This document shows, in pieces, positions 25,716 to 35,548 of a stretch of 64,000 nt of DNA; the first letter of the stretch is position 1, and each line of letters starts with the position of its first letter. This DNA comes from Paraburkholderia susongensis (GTDB lineage: Bacteria; Pseudomonadota; Gammaproteobacteria; Burkholderiales; Burkholderiaceae): contig NZ_FXAT01000003.1 in NCBI RefSeq assembly GCF_900177725.1, positions 372,001 through 436,000 on the forward strand, written 5' to 3'. Both the position numbers and the translations under genes were made by a program. A model generated the notes under the pieces. The model made no database searches. It saw only the letters and a list, made by a program, of their open reading frames with translations, and was not told where the DNA came from.

Positions 25716-27419
25716 ATGATTGTCTCCGAGACAGCGCTGCGCGAGCATGCTGCATCAACGGATCTTGCGCGCCACCCATTCATGCCACCGCCCTCCATTC
25801 ACGAAGACAACGCTTCGTCAGCTTTCCTGACTTTTCTGCGCGACGCCGCCGCGGCGAAGGCAAGCGGCGCGACGGCGCAGGAAGCCAGTTGCCTCGAGGC
25901 CGCCGCCGGACTGCATCCGATCGATGACGCCTCGCTCGACGCGCTCGTCTCGACGTTGATCGAGCAGCATCGCCATGCCGAAGCGATCGAACTCGCCGCC
26001 ATTATTGCCCAACTCGATCCGCACAGTGCCCTCGCTCACTTCCGTGCCGGCTACACGCTACAGATGGCCGGTCGCCACGCCGAAGCGATCGCTCCGTATC
26101 GCCGCGCGCTCGCGCTCGATCCGGCGCTGCCGCAGCTGCGCAACAATCTCGCCAGCGCGCTGACCCTCACCGATGGCGACCTGAACGAGCAGATTGCGTT
26201 GCTGGAAAGTGTGGTCCGCGATACGCCCGAGGACGCCAACGCATGGATCAATCTAGCCAACACGTATCGCCAGAACCTCGACCTGCCCCGTGCGCTCGAA
26301 GCCGGCGCACGCGCCGTGCAATGCGCGCCGGCGAGCCCGCTCGCGCACAACAACTATGCGATGGCACTTCGCGAAGCGCAACGCTGGGACGACGCGGAGC
26401 AGGCCGCCGCCACGGCCTGCGAGCTGGCGCCACAGAACGCCACGATGCGCTCCAACCTTGGCATGCTGCAGCTCACACGCGGCAATTACATGCAAGGCTG
26501 GCCGTTGCACGAGGCACGGTGGGAAGGCTCGCGGGAACTCGGCGGCAACCGTCCGGTGATGCCGGCGCCGACCTGGCGCGGCGAACCGCTCGCCGGCAAG
26601 ACGCTGCTCGTCTGGGGCGAGCAGGGCATGGGCGACGTCCTGCAATTCAGCCGCTATATCCCCATGCTCGGCCAACACATTCATCGCGAAGGCGGCCGCC
26701 TCATCTGGAATTCGTTTCCGCAGATGGGTACGTTGCTGCCGCGCAGCCTCGGCTCTCATGTGGATAGCTATTCGGCTGGCGGCGGCATCGAATCGCTGCC
26801 GCCGATCGATTACGAAATTCCACTGCTGAGCCTGCCCCTGTTATTCGACACGCGCGAAGACACCATCCCGGCCGCGTCGCCCTATCTATTCGCGGACGCA
26901 GCCGCGCGCGAGTCGTGGCGCAAGCAGCTTGCCGGCGAACGGCGCCTGAAGGTCGGGCTCGCATGGACCGGCAGCCGCGGGCATCAGCGCAATCCGTTTC
27001 GCAGCGTCGGCTGGCAACGCTATGCCGCGCACCTCGGCGGCATGCGCGACGTCGCGTTCTATTCGCTGCAGCCGGGCGCGGCCGCCGATGTCGCCGCCGC
27101 AGGCGCAGCCGGCCTGCCGATGACCGACTACACCGACCGATTCACAACGTTCGACGACACCGCCGCGTTTGTCAGCGCGCTCGATCTCGTTATCACGGTG
27201 TGCACGTCGGTCGCGCACCTGAGCGGCGCGCTGGGTGCGCGGACCTGGGTGTTGCTCGACGTCAACCCGCACTGGGTCTGGCTGCTCGAGCGCAGCGACA
27301 GCCCGTGGTATCCGAGCGCCACGTTGTACCGGCAGCCTCGGTTCGGCGAATGGGAGCCTGCGCTGGAGACGGTCGCTCGCGATCTGCGGGTATTAGCGGC
27401 GCAGCATCGCGGCGCATAG
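25716..27419 (+). CDS. TPR-repeat protein with C-terminal GT9-like glycosyltransferase domain
   Basis: Cytosolic fusion of 567 residues. About five tetratricopeptide repeats cover roughly residues 70-260 (LAHFRAGYTLQMAGRHAEAI, AWINLANTYRQNLDLPRALE, NYMQGWPLHEARWEG). The C-terminal half (about 285-560) resembles ADP-heptose/GT9-type transferases, with LLVWGEQGMGDVLQFSRYI, KVGLAWTGSRGHQRNPFRS and a nucleotide-sugar pocket near CTSVAHLSGALGARTWVLL. Such proteins often modify surface or flagellar proteins or O-linked targets; the substrate here is unknown. No strong ribosome binding site marks the first ATG, and ATG 25782 is an alternative. Confidence 0.8.
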   Translation: MIVSETALREHAASTDLARHPFMPPPSIHEDNASSAFLTFLRDAAAAKASGATAQEASCLEAAAGLHPIDDASLDALVSTLIEQHRHAEAIELAAIIAQLDPHSALAHFRAGYTLQMAGRHAEAIAPYRRALALDPALPQLRNNLASALTLTDGDLNEQIALLESVVRDTPEDANAWINLANTYRQNLDLPRALEAGARAVQCAPASPLAHNNYAMALREAQRWDDAEQAAATACELAPQNATMRSNLGMLQLTRGNYMQGWPLHEARWEGSRELGGNRPVMPAPTWRGEPLAGKTLLVWGEQGMGDVLQFSRYIPMLGQHIHREGGRLIWNSFPQMGTLLPRSLGSHVDSYSAGGGIESLPPIDYEIPLLSLPLLFDTREDTIPAASPYLFADAAARESWRKQLAGERRLKVGLAWTGSRGHQRNPFRSVGWQRYAAHLGGMRDVAFYSLQPGAAADVAAAGAAGLPMTDYTDRFTTFDDTAAFVSALDLVITVCTSVAHLSGALGARTWVLLDVNPHWVWLLERSDSPWYPSATLYRQPRFGEWEPALETVARDLRVLAAQHRGA

Positions 27420-27446
27420 GCCCAGGCGCCCCTCAATCACGGCCGC

Positions 27447-27662
27447 TCATCCCCGGCCACCCCCCTGCGCCGCCCGCGCGATCTCCCCAGCGAGACACTC
27501 CGGACACAGGCAGCGGCCGCCCGGCTCCAGCCGCTCGGCCGGCAACGGCGGCAGCGCGCGGCACCAGCAGTGGGACGTCCCGTCCTGCATGCCGCAGTCG
27601 AACGCGTTGCCGCAGCGCGGACAGCGCACGCTGCGCTCGGATCGGGTAGAGGATCGGTTCAT
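27447..27662 (-). CDS. Cysteine-rich CWC-family zinc-ribbon-like protein (71 aa)
   Basis: Small cytosolic protein with the CWC pattern: VRCPRCGNAFDCG, then HCWCRALPPLP and CLCPECLAGEI. The paired cysteines presumably bind a metal; the role is unknown. I chose ATG at 27662, just before the first Cys pair; upstream in-frame starts would add an unconserved stretch. No clear ribosome binding site is visible. Confidence 0.7.
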   Translation of the reverse strand: MNRSSTRSERSVRCPRCGNAFDCGMQDGTSHCWCRALPPLPAERLEPGGRCLCPECLAGEIARAAQGGGRG

Positions 27663-27853
27663 TGCAGGCTGGCGGGAGGCGCCGCAGGCATCGGTCGGGA
27701 AATGATGCCACGATCGGCGAGCGCCGGTGCATCGTCCATCCGGCTGATTCACAGCCGTCATGCAGGCGCGTTAAGCTTGCTCCTCGCCCGGTCTCCGAGG
27801 GCGGTCATGGTGCGGTACGCCAATCCCGCGCCGCCCGTCGCTCGCGCCGCTGA

Positions 27854-28828
<975 letters not shown>

Positions 28829-29111
28829 TCGCTGCGCCAAACCCGGCACACGCGGCTCGCCAGCACGGCGCGGCGTGTGTGCCGAACGGCGCGGCTCGCC
28901 GGTCATGCGGCGCCAGCGTTGGCAAAAGCAGCAGCGGCGCCTCGCGCACGAGCGCAAACTGTCCGCTCAGGTCAGCGCACAGAACCGGCTCGCAGCAAGA
29001 CGACTCGCTGCGCGCCGCCACCGTGCGTCCCGCCGCGCCCCCGGGCGTCCACGCGGCAAACCGTCCGCATTCGCGGTATGAAACGCCCATCAGCGCCTGA
29101 AGGCCTCCACC

Positions 29112-29879
29112 ATGCGCACCCCCACTTCACGGCGCCGTCGCCCTGATATCGCGGGCGGCAAGCCAGTCTGGCTGTTCGATCTCGACAACACGCTGCACCG
29201 CGCGTCGCACGCCATTTTCCCGGCAATCAATCGCGGGATGACGCAATACATCATCGACGCGCTGCGCGTGGACATCGACGAAGCGAACCGTCTGCGCACC
29301 GGCTACACGCAGCGCTACGGCGCTGCGCTGCTCGGCCTCACGCGCCACCATCCTCTCGACGCGCACGATTTCCTGAAAGTCGTGCACACGTTCCCCGATC
29401 TCGGCTCGATGATCCGGCACGAACGCGGCGTCGCGCGTCTCGTCGCCGCGCTGCCGGGCCGCAAGATCGTGCTGACCAACGCGCCCGAAGCCTACGCGCG
29501 CGCGGTGCTCGCCGAGTTGCGCATCGAGCGGCTGTTCGAACAGGTGATCGCAATCGAGCACATGCGCGACCGCCGCCAGTGGCGCGCGAAGCCCGACCAC
29601 GCGATGCTGCGCCGCGCGATGCGCGACGCGCGCGCGTCGCTGAAAGACGCGATCCTCGTCGAAGACACGCGCTCGCATCTCAAGAACTATCGGCGGCTCG
29701 GCATCCGCACCGTGTGGATCACCGGCCATCTGCCGCGCAAGCCGCACGCGGACGGCGTGCCGGTGCGCCTGCCGGGCACCGGCCGGCCGCACTATGTCGA
29801 TCGCAGCATTCGTTCGCTAAAATCGCTACGGCTGGGCACCCGCTCGGCTCGATGGAAGGGACGCAAGCCGGGACCATAG
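29112..29879 (+). CDS. HAD-family pyrimidine 5'-nucleotidase
   Basis: Haloacid-dehalogenase-type phosphatase of the SDT1/pyrimidine 5'-nucleotidase subgroup. The nucleophile motif LFDLDNTLH has Asp23 and Asp25. Motif II is in KIVLTNAP, and the later acidic motif is LVEDTRSHLKN. It likely dephosphorylates UMP/CMP-type nucleotides in the cytosol. The 255 residues include a basic C-terminal tail rich in Arg/Lys. slmA follows 37 bp later and is probably co-transcribed. Confidence 0.85.
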   Translation: MRTPTSRRRRPDIAGGKPVWLFDLDNTLHRASHAIFPAINRGMTQYIIDALRVDIDEANRLRTGYTQRYGAALLGLTRHHPLDAHDFLKVVHTFPDLGSMIRHERGVARLVAALPGRKIVLTNAPEAYARAVLAELRIERLFEQVIAIEHMRDRRQWRAKPDHAMLRRAMRDARASLKDAILVEDTRSHLKNYRRLGIRTVWITGHLPRKPHADGVPVRLPGTGRPHYVDRSIRSLKSLRLGTRSARWKGRKPGP

Positions 29880-29916
29880 GAAAGAAAGCCGCCACGACAG
29901 CAACCGGGGGACAGCC

Positions 29917-30651
29917 ATGCAGCCGATCGACAAGCCTGACGAAGCCTCAGCCGAGCCCTCCCCCGCGGCGCCCGCCGCCACACGCGCCCCGCGCCTGAAG
30001 CCTGGCGAGCGCCGCGTGCACATCCTGCAGACGCTCGCCGGCATGCTCGAGGCGCCGAAAAGCGAGAAGATCACCACGGCGGCACTCGCCGCCCGGCTCG
30101 GCGTTTCGGAAGCCGCGCTATATCGCCATTTCGCCAGCAAGGCGCAGATGTTCGAAGGGCTGATCGAATTCATCGAGCAAACGCTCTTCGGGCTCATCAA
30201 CCAGATCACCGGTCACGAAAGCAACGGCGTGCTGCAAGCGCGTGCGATCGCACTGATGCTGCTCAACTTTCCCGCGAAAAATCCCGGTATGACGCGCGTG
30301 CTGACCTGCGAGGCGCTGGTCGGCGAACACGAGCGGCTGACCGAGCGCGTGAACCAGATGCTCGAACGTGTCGAGGCATCGCTGAAGCAGTGCCTGCGGC
30401 TCGCGCAAACGGAAGCGTTGGCCGGAACGAACGGCAGCGCCGGCCAGCACACAGACCACCCCACCGAGCCGCATGCGCGCGAACATGCCGAGCCGCACGC
30501 CGCTGCGCTGCCCGCCGGCTACGATCCGGCGATTCGCGCGAGCCTGCTGCTGAGCTATGTGATAGGCCGCTGGCATCGCTATGTGCGCAGCGGTTTCGCG
30601 CGCCCGCCCGCCGAACACGCGGATGCGCAACTACTGCTGATTCTCCAGTAG
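29917..30651 (+). CDS. slmA: Nucleoid occlusion factor SlmA (TetR family)
   Basis: DNA-bound antagonist of FtsZ that keeps division off the nucleoid. It has 244 residues against 198 in E. coli. The N-terminal extension is Pro/Ala-rich. The helix-turn-helix is at about residues 48-75 (ITTAALAARLGVSEAALYRHFASKAQMFEGL), and the next segment, FIEQTLFGLINQI, matches SlmA closely. A His/Glu/Pro-rich insertion of roughly 35 residues after about residue 165 interrupts the C-terminal helical domain. The final GRWHRYVRSGF is conserved. Confidence 0.9.
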   Translation: MQPIDKPDEASAEPSPAAPAATRAPRLKPGERRVHILQTLAGMLEAPKSEKITTAALAARLGVSEAALYRHFASKAQMFEGLIEFIEQTLFGLINQITGHESNGVLQARAIALMLLNFPAKNPGMTRVLTCEALVGEHERLTERVNQMLERVEASLKQCLRLAQTEALAGTNGSAGQHTDHPTEPHAREHAEPHAAALPAGYDPAIRASLLLSYVIGRWHRYVRSGFARPPAEHADAQLLLILQ

Positions 30652-30763
30652 TCCGCACGGCTCGCGGCGCTTGCGCTGCGACGCCCGCGACGCTGCCGCG
30701 CGGAATTTTCCGCTATACTTTGCGCCTAACGCTGCACCCTCGTTGCACCTTTCGTTGTACTTT

Positions 30764-30858
30764 CTCACGCGCCGATTTGCTGACTCGATTGCGGGCGCGC
30801 GAACCACCGGCCACCGGCCCGCGGTTCACTATAAATGCGGCTAAAGAGGTCGTCAGCT
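30764..30858 (+). promoter_or_regulatory. SAM-II-type riboswitch upstream of metX
   Basis: Reading and manual pairing show the SAM-II pseudoknot. P1 is CGCGCC (30768-30773) with GGCGCG (30794-30799). Loop 1 starts GATTT. P2 is GCTGAC (30779-30784) with GTCAGC (30852-30857). The conserved core includes TAAA (30832-30835) and GCTAAAG (30840-30846). An extra hairpin GAACC/GGTTC (30801-30825) is inserted before the core. SAM-II elements commonly precede metA/metX and shut them off when SAM is plentiful. Here P2 ends about 73 nt before the ATG, so direct masking of the ribosome binding site is not obvious. Confidence 0.82.
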
Positions 30859-30930
30859 GCGCACACAGCCCTTCTCCCCCGTGCTTCGCCGACGCCGTTT
30901 AGCCGCCCTGTTGACTCAATGGCGGAATGA

Positions 30931-32076
30931 ATGGACTCCATCGGCATCGTCGCTCCCCAAAAAATGCATTTCACCGAGCCGCTGCAATTGTGCAACGGCA
31001 GCGCGCTTGCAGGCTACGACCTGATGGTCGAGACCTACGGCACGCTCAATGCCGCGCGCAGCAACGCGGTGCTCGTGTGCCATGCGCTCAACGCGTCGCA
31101 TCACGTGGCGGGTGTCTACGCCGACAATCCGAAAGACGTCGGCTGGTGGGACAACCTGGTCGGTCCGGGCAAGCCGCTCGATACCGACAGATTCTTCGTG
31201 ATCGGCGTGAACAACCTCGGTTCGTGCTTCGGCTCGACCGGCCCGATGAGCATCGACCCTGCCACCGGCAAGCCGTATGGCGCCGCGTTTCCGGTCGTCA
31301 CGGTGGAAGACTGGGTCAATGCGCAGGCGCGCGTCGCCGATGAATTCGGCATCACGCGCTTCGCCGCGGTAATGGGCGGCAGCCTCGGCGGCATGCAGGC
31401 GCTCGCGTGGAGCATGATGTACCCGGAGCGCGTTGCCCATTGCATCGTGATCGCGTCGACGCCGAAGCTCTCGGCGCAGAACATCGCGTTCAACGAGGTC
31501 GCGCGCTCGGCGATCTTGTCGGACCCCGACTTCCACGGCGGCGACTACTACGCGCACGGCGTGAAGCCGAAGCGCGGCCTGCGCGTCGCGCGCATGATCG
31601 GCCACATCACCTATCTGTCGGACGACGACATGGCCGAGAAATTCGGCCGCTCGCTGCGCCGCGCGGAAGGCGCGCTCGACGACTACAACTTCAGCTTCGA
31701 CGTCGAGTTCGAAGTGGAGTCGTACCTGCGCTACCAGGGCGACAAGTTCGCCGACTACTTCGACGCCAATACCTACCTGCTGATTACGCGCGCGCTCGAC
31801 TACTTCGATCCGGCCAAGGCCTTCGCCGGCGATCTGACGGCCGCGCTCGCGCACACCACGGCCAAATATCTGATCGCGAGCTTCTCGACCGACTGGCGGT
31901 TCGCGCCGGCGCGCTCGCGCGAACTCGTGAAGGCGCTGCTCGACCACAAGCGCACCGTCACCTACGCGGAAATCGACGCGCCGCACGGCCACGACGCCTT
32001 CCTGCTCGACGACGCGCGCTATCACAACCTGCTGCGCGCCTATTACGAACGCATTGCGAACGAGGTGAACGCATGA
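30931..32076 (+). CDS. metX: Homoserine O-acyltransferase (MetX)
   Basis: First committed step of methionine synthesis: acylation of homoserine by acyl-CoA. It has 381 residues with an alpha/beta-hydrolase fold. The nucleophile is Ser151 (MGGSLGGMQ), with Asp321 (TDWRFAP) and His354 ([10 protein letters not shown]) completing the triad. Although MetX is named as an acetyltransferase, several proteobacterial MetX enzymes, including Burkholderia ones, use succinyl-CoA, so the acyl donor is left open. An in-frame stop directly precedes the ATG, fixing the start. metW overlaps by 4 bp. The SAM-II element upstream indicates feedback by SAM. Confidence 0.95.
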   Translation: MDSIGIVAPQKMHFTEPLQLCNGSALAGYDLMVETYGTLNAARSNAVLVCHALNASHHVAGVYADNPKDVGWWDNLVGPGKPLDTDRFFVIGVNNLGSCFGSTGPMSIDPATGKPYGAAFPVVTVEDWVNAQARVADEFGITRFAAVMGGSLGGMQALAWSMMYPERVAHCIVIASTPKLSAQNIAFNEVARSAILSDPDFHGGDYYAHGVKPKRGLRVARMIGHITYLSDDDMAEKFGRSLRRAEGALDDYNFSFDVEFEVESYLRYQGDKFADYFDANTYLLITRALDYFDPAKAFAGDLTAALAHTTAKYLIASFSTDWRFAPARSRELVKALLDHKRTVTYAEIDAPHGHDAFLLDDARYHNLLRAYYERIANEVNA

Positions 32077-32681
32077 ACCAGCGAGCACTTGATTACCTGG
32101 CGTTGCGCCCGGACTTTCGCGCGATCGCCCGCTGGGTCGAACCGCGCGCCACCGTGCTCGATCTCGGCTGCGGCGACGGCTCGCTGCTGTCGCTCCTGAC
32201 CGAGGAACTGGACGTGCAGGGCTACGGCATCGAAATCAACGATGCGGGCGTGCTCGCGGCGACGCAGAACGGCGTCAACGTGATCCAGCAGAATCTCGAA
32301 GACGGCCTGCGCCTGTTCGAAGACGGCAGCTTCGATTTCGCGGTCCTGTCGCAGACGCTGCAAACGATCCATCAGACCGCTGCGATCCTGCGCGAGACGG
32401 TGCGCGTCGGCAAGGAATGCATCGTGTCGTTTCCGAATTTCGGCTACTGGACACACCGGCTGTCGGTGCTGAAAGGCCGCATGCCGGTGTCGAAGTCGCT
32501 GCCTTATCAATGGCACAACACGCCGAACGTGCGCGTGCTGACTATCGAGGACTTCGAAGCACTCGCGCCCGAAGTCGGCATCGAAATTCTCGACCGGGTC
32601 GTGCTGCACGATGGGCAGGTGGTGCGTTGGGGTGTGAACTGGCGTGGTAGTCTTGCGGTCTATCGCGTCAAGAAAAGCTAA
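32073..32681 (+). CDS. metW: Methionine biosynthesis protein MetW
   Basis: Small methyltransferase-fold protein, 202 residues. The SAM-binding motif is [15 protein letters not shown], with [15 protein letters not shown] as a later motif and the family-specific [19 protein letters not shown]. MetW is paired with MetX in many proteobacteria and is reported to support MetX activity; its own catalysis is not settled. Translation is coupled to metX through an ATGA overlap, and both should respond to the SAM-II riboswitch. Confidence 0.95.
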   Translation: MNQRALDYLALRPDFRAIARWVEPRATVLDLGCGDGSLLSLLTEELDVQGYGIEINDAGVLAATQNGVNVIQQNLEDGLRLFEDGSFDFAVLSQTLQTIHQTAAILRETVRVGKECIVSFPNFGYWTHRLSVLKGRMPVSKSLPYQWHNTPNVRVLTIEDFEALAPEVGIEILDRVVLHDGQVVRWGVNWRGSLAVYRVKKS

Positions 32682-32695
32682 CGCCACTTATCCAC

Positions 32696-34090
32696 ATGTC
32701 GAACCCGCCGCACGAGGCGCCCGCACTTACCGCTCACGAAGAACATCCCGGCTGGCGCGCGTTTTTGAATACGCGCATGCTGATCTGCGTCTTTCTCGGC
32801 TTCACGTCGGGATTGCCGCTGTTCACGCTCGTCTATCTCGTGCAGGCCTGGCTGCGCTCCGAGGGCGTCAATCTGAAGGAAATCGGCCTCTTTGCGCTGA
32901 TCCAGTTTCCGTACACGTGGAAGTTCGTCTGGGCGCCGCTGATGGACCGCTACGTGCCGCGTCTGCCGGGCTGGCGTCCTGGCAGACGGCGCGGCTGGAT
33001 GCTGGTCACGCAGATTCTCGTGGCAGGCGCCATCGCCACACTGGGCTTCGTATCGCCGCGCGAATCGATCTGGACGGTCGCGGCGCTCACCGCGCTGGTC
33101 GCGTTTTTCGGCGCGAGCCAGGACATCTCGATCGACGCGTACCGGCGTGAATTGCTGAGCGACACGCAGCAAGGCCTCGGCAATGCGGTGCACGTGAACG
33201 CCTACAAGATCGCGGCGCTCGTGCCGGGCTCGCTCGCGCTGATCCTGTCGGACCATCTGCCGTGGACCACGGTGTTCATCGTGACGGCCGCGTTCATGCT
33301 GCCGGGCATGGTGATGACGCTCGTGGTGCGTGAGCCCGAGGTGCACGGCAAGCCGCCGAAGAATCTGCGCGAAGCGATCGTGCAACCGTTCAGGGAATTC
33401 ATTCAGCGCGACGGCTGGAGCGGTGCGCTGTTCGTGCTCGGCTTCATCTTTCTGTACAAGCTCGGCGATACGATGGCGACCACGCTGTCCACATCGTTCT
33501 TCCTCGACATCGGTTTTTCACGCACGCAAATCGGCGTGATCGCGAAGACGACCGCGTTCGGCGCGAGTCTCGCGGGCGGCATCGTCGGTGGCATCTGGCT
33601 GATGAAAATCGGCATCGGCCGCGGCTTGTGGATTTTCGGTCTGCTGCAGATGGTGTCGACGCTCGGCTTTGCCTGGCTCGCGCATCTCGGCCCGGATTCG
33701 CCCGGCCTCGCGGCAATCTACGACATCGCAGTTGCGCTGAGCCAGGGGACGACGAAGCTGCTTGCGCTTGTCGGCATCGACTGGTCCGTGCAGCTCGAGC
33801 CGCGCTCGGTCGCGCTCGCGCTCGTCTACGGCTTCGAGACCTTCGCGACCGGTCTGACGATGGCGGCATTTACCGCGTATATCGCGAGCACCACCGATCC
33901 GCGCTACACGGCCACGCAGTTCGCGCTGTTCACGAGTCTTGCCTCGGTGCCGCGCACGCTTGCTTCGGCGGCGAGCGGCTACGTCGTTGCGAAGATCGGC
34001 TGGTTCGACTACTTCCTGGTGTGTACCGCGCTCGCCGTGCCCGGCATGCTGCTGTTGTTGCGCATCGCGCCGTGGAGGGTCCGGTCGTGA
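32696..34090 (+). CDS. ampG: AmpG-family muropeptide permease
   Basis: Inner-membrane importer of anhydro-muropeptides for peptidoglycan recycling. It has 464 residues and 12-14 hydrophobic segments. The N-terminal region LICVFLGFTSGLPLFTLVYLVQAWLRSEGV and the following PYTWKFVWAPLMDRYVP are diagnostic for AmpG. Conserved SQDISIDAYRRELL lies in the first half. It follows metW by 14 bp, and its stop overlaps the start of the M48 protease gene (GTGA). In relatives, AmpG flux also controls beta-lactamase induction. Confidence 0.92.
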   Translation: MSNPPHEAPALTAHEEHPGWRAFLNTRMLICVFLGFTSGLPLFTLVYLVQAWLRSEGVNLKEIGLFALIQFPYTWKFVWAPLMDRYVPRLPGWRPGRRRGWMLVTQILVAGAIATLGFVSPRESIWTVAALTALVAFFGASQDISIDAYRRELLSDTQQGLGNAVHVNAYKIAALVPGSLALILSDHLPWTTVFIVTAAFMLPGMVMTLVVREPEVHGKPPKNLREAIVQPFREFIQRDGWSGALFVLGFIFLYKLGDTMATTLSTSFFLDIGFSRTQIGVIAKTTAFGASLAGGIVGGIWLMKIGIGRGLWIFGLLQMVSTLGFAWLAHLGPDSPGLAAIYDIAVALSQGTTKLLALVGIDWSVQLEPRSVALALVYGFETFATGLTMAAFTAYIASTTDPRYTATQFALFTSLASVPRTLASAASGYVVAKIGWFDYFLVCTALAVPGMLLLLRIAPWRVRS

Positions 34091-35466
34091 CGGCGAGGCT
34101 CATCACGCGCGCTCAGCGCTTCGCTACGGCTCGCGCTTTCCCTCACGGTGTCAGCCGCGCGGCGCGGCGCACAGCGTGGGTGCTTGGCTGCGCGAGCATG
34201 GCGCTGACGATGCCGTCGGGCGCATTCGCAGCGGGTTCGGCCACAACTGGCAGCGCGGGCAGCACTGGCGGCGGCGCAGCTGCGAGCGCCGCTGCACCAG
34301 CACCGGCCGCGGCGACGGCCGCAACTGCGACCGACACGGCGACGGCGCCTGCGGCCAAATCCGCGACGACCGCCGCAAGCGCGGAAAACGCGACCTCGGC
34401 AACGCCTGGCGCAAACGGCAACAGCGGCGCAGGCAACAGCACAAGCAGCGACACAAGCAGTGGGACAAACAACGCGCCCAACAGCGGCACGAACGCGAAT
34501 GCTCCCAGCACCGGCAGCAGTGCCCCGGCCACCGCCGCGCCTGGTGCCGCTGCGCAGTCTCCACAGCCGCCCCAATCTTCGCCACCACCCACCGCCGCGA
34601 AAGCGCCTGCCGGAACATCCGCGCCGGCCGCCGCCATCCCTCCGCCCTACTACGTCAGCCCGCAACTGCGCTACGGCGGCTACATGGTGTTCCGCAATCT
34701 GATTCCGTCGCCGATGCTCGAGGCGCAAGCCACTCAGGAGTTCGGCCAGATCGTGTACGGCGCCGAGCACGCGAATCGTCTCTATAGCGACACCGACCCG
34801 CACGTCACGCGCGTGCGCTCGATCGTCGACCGGATGATTCCGTACTCGCTGAAGTGGAACGAGCGGGCCAAGGGCTGGAAGTGGGAAGTGGCGGTGGTGC
34901 GCTCGAACGACATCCGCATGTATTGCCTGCCGGGCGGCAAGATCGTCATCTATGGCGGGCTGCTCGACCGCATGCGCCTGAACGACAACGAACTCGGCAT
35001 GCTGATCGGCCACGAGATCGCGCACGCGCTACGCGAGCATGCGCGCATGCGGCTCGGTCAGCTTCAGGCGAGCCAGCTCGATTCGTCGGGCACGATCCCG
35101 CAGCTATTCGGCCTTGCCGATCTCGGCATGGCGCCGCTTGGCATCGGCTCGCGTCTGCTGGAAATGAAATACGAGAGCACCGACGAAACCGAAGCCGACG
35201 TGATCGGCAGCGATATCGCCTCACGCGCCGGCTTCGATCCGCGCGCGGCGGTCACGCTGTGGGACAAGATCGCGCAGGCGACGCGCGGCAACCGCGAGCA
35301 GGGCTTCATCTACGTGCACCCGTACACGCCGGCGCGTCGCCAGGACATCATCAAGCGGCTGCCGGACATGCTGCCGCTCTACGCGAAGGCGATCGGCAAA
35401 AGCGTCGATGCGTTGCCCGATTACGCGGGCATCGGCCGGCCGACCCGCAAGCAGACCGGCAACTGA
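34087..35466 (+). CDS. M48-family metalloprotease with long low-complexity linker
   Basis: Zinc protease, probably periplasmic. From the GTG at 34087 (overlapping the ampG stop) it has 459 residues. The signal sequence's hydrophobic part is at about residues 30-48 (AWVLGCASMALTMPSGAFAA). Residues about 50-185 are an Ala/Ser/Thr/Gly/Asn/Pro-rich linker. The catalytic domain carries His309-Glu310-x-x-His313 (GHEIAHALREHARM) and the downstream glutamate in ETEADVIG. It resembles LoiP/YfgC-type envelope quality-control proteases. Coupling with ampG suggests a role in the cell wall or envelope. The exact target is unknown. Confidence 0.85.
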   Translation: MTARLITRAQRFATARAFPHGVSRAARRTAWVLGCASMALTMPSGAFAAGSATTGSAGSTGGGAAASAAAPAPAAATAATATDTATAPAAKSATTAASAENATSATPGANGNSGAGNSTSSDTSSGTNNAPNSGTNANAPSTGSSAPATAAPGAAAQSPQPPQSSPPPTAAKAPAGTSAPAAAIPPPYYVSPQLRYGGYMVFRNLIPSPMLEAQATQEFGQIVYGAEHANRLYSDTDPHVTRVRSIVDRMIPYSLKWNERAKGWKWEVAVVRSNDIRMYCLPGGKIVIYGGLLDRMRLNDNELGMLIGHEIAHALREHARMRLGQLQASQLDSSGTIPQLFGLADLGMAPLGIGSRLLEMKYESTDETEADVIGSDIASRAGFDPRAAVTLWDKIAQATRGNREQGFIYVHPYTPARRQDIIKRLPDMLPLYAKAIGKSVDALPDYAGIGRPTRKQTGN

Positions 35467-35548
35467 CTCGGCCCCGCGCGGGCCGAAGAAGTGGGTCGAA
35501 GACTTGGGTCAAAGACGCGCGCCTCAGTAACGACGCGCCCGCGTGCGC

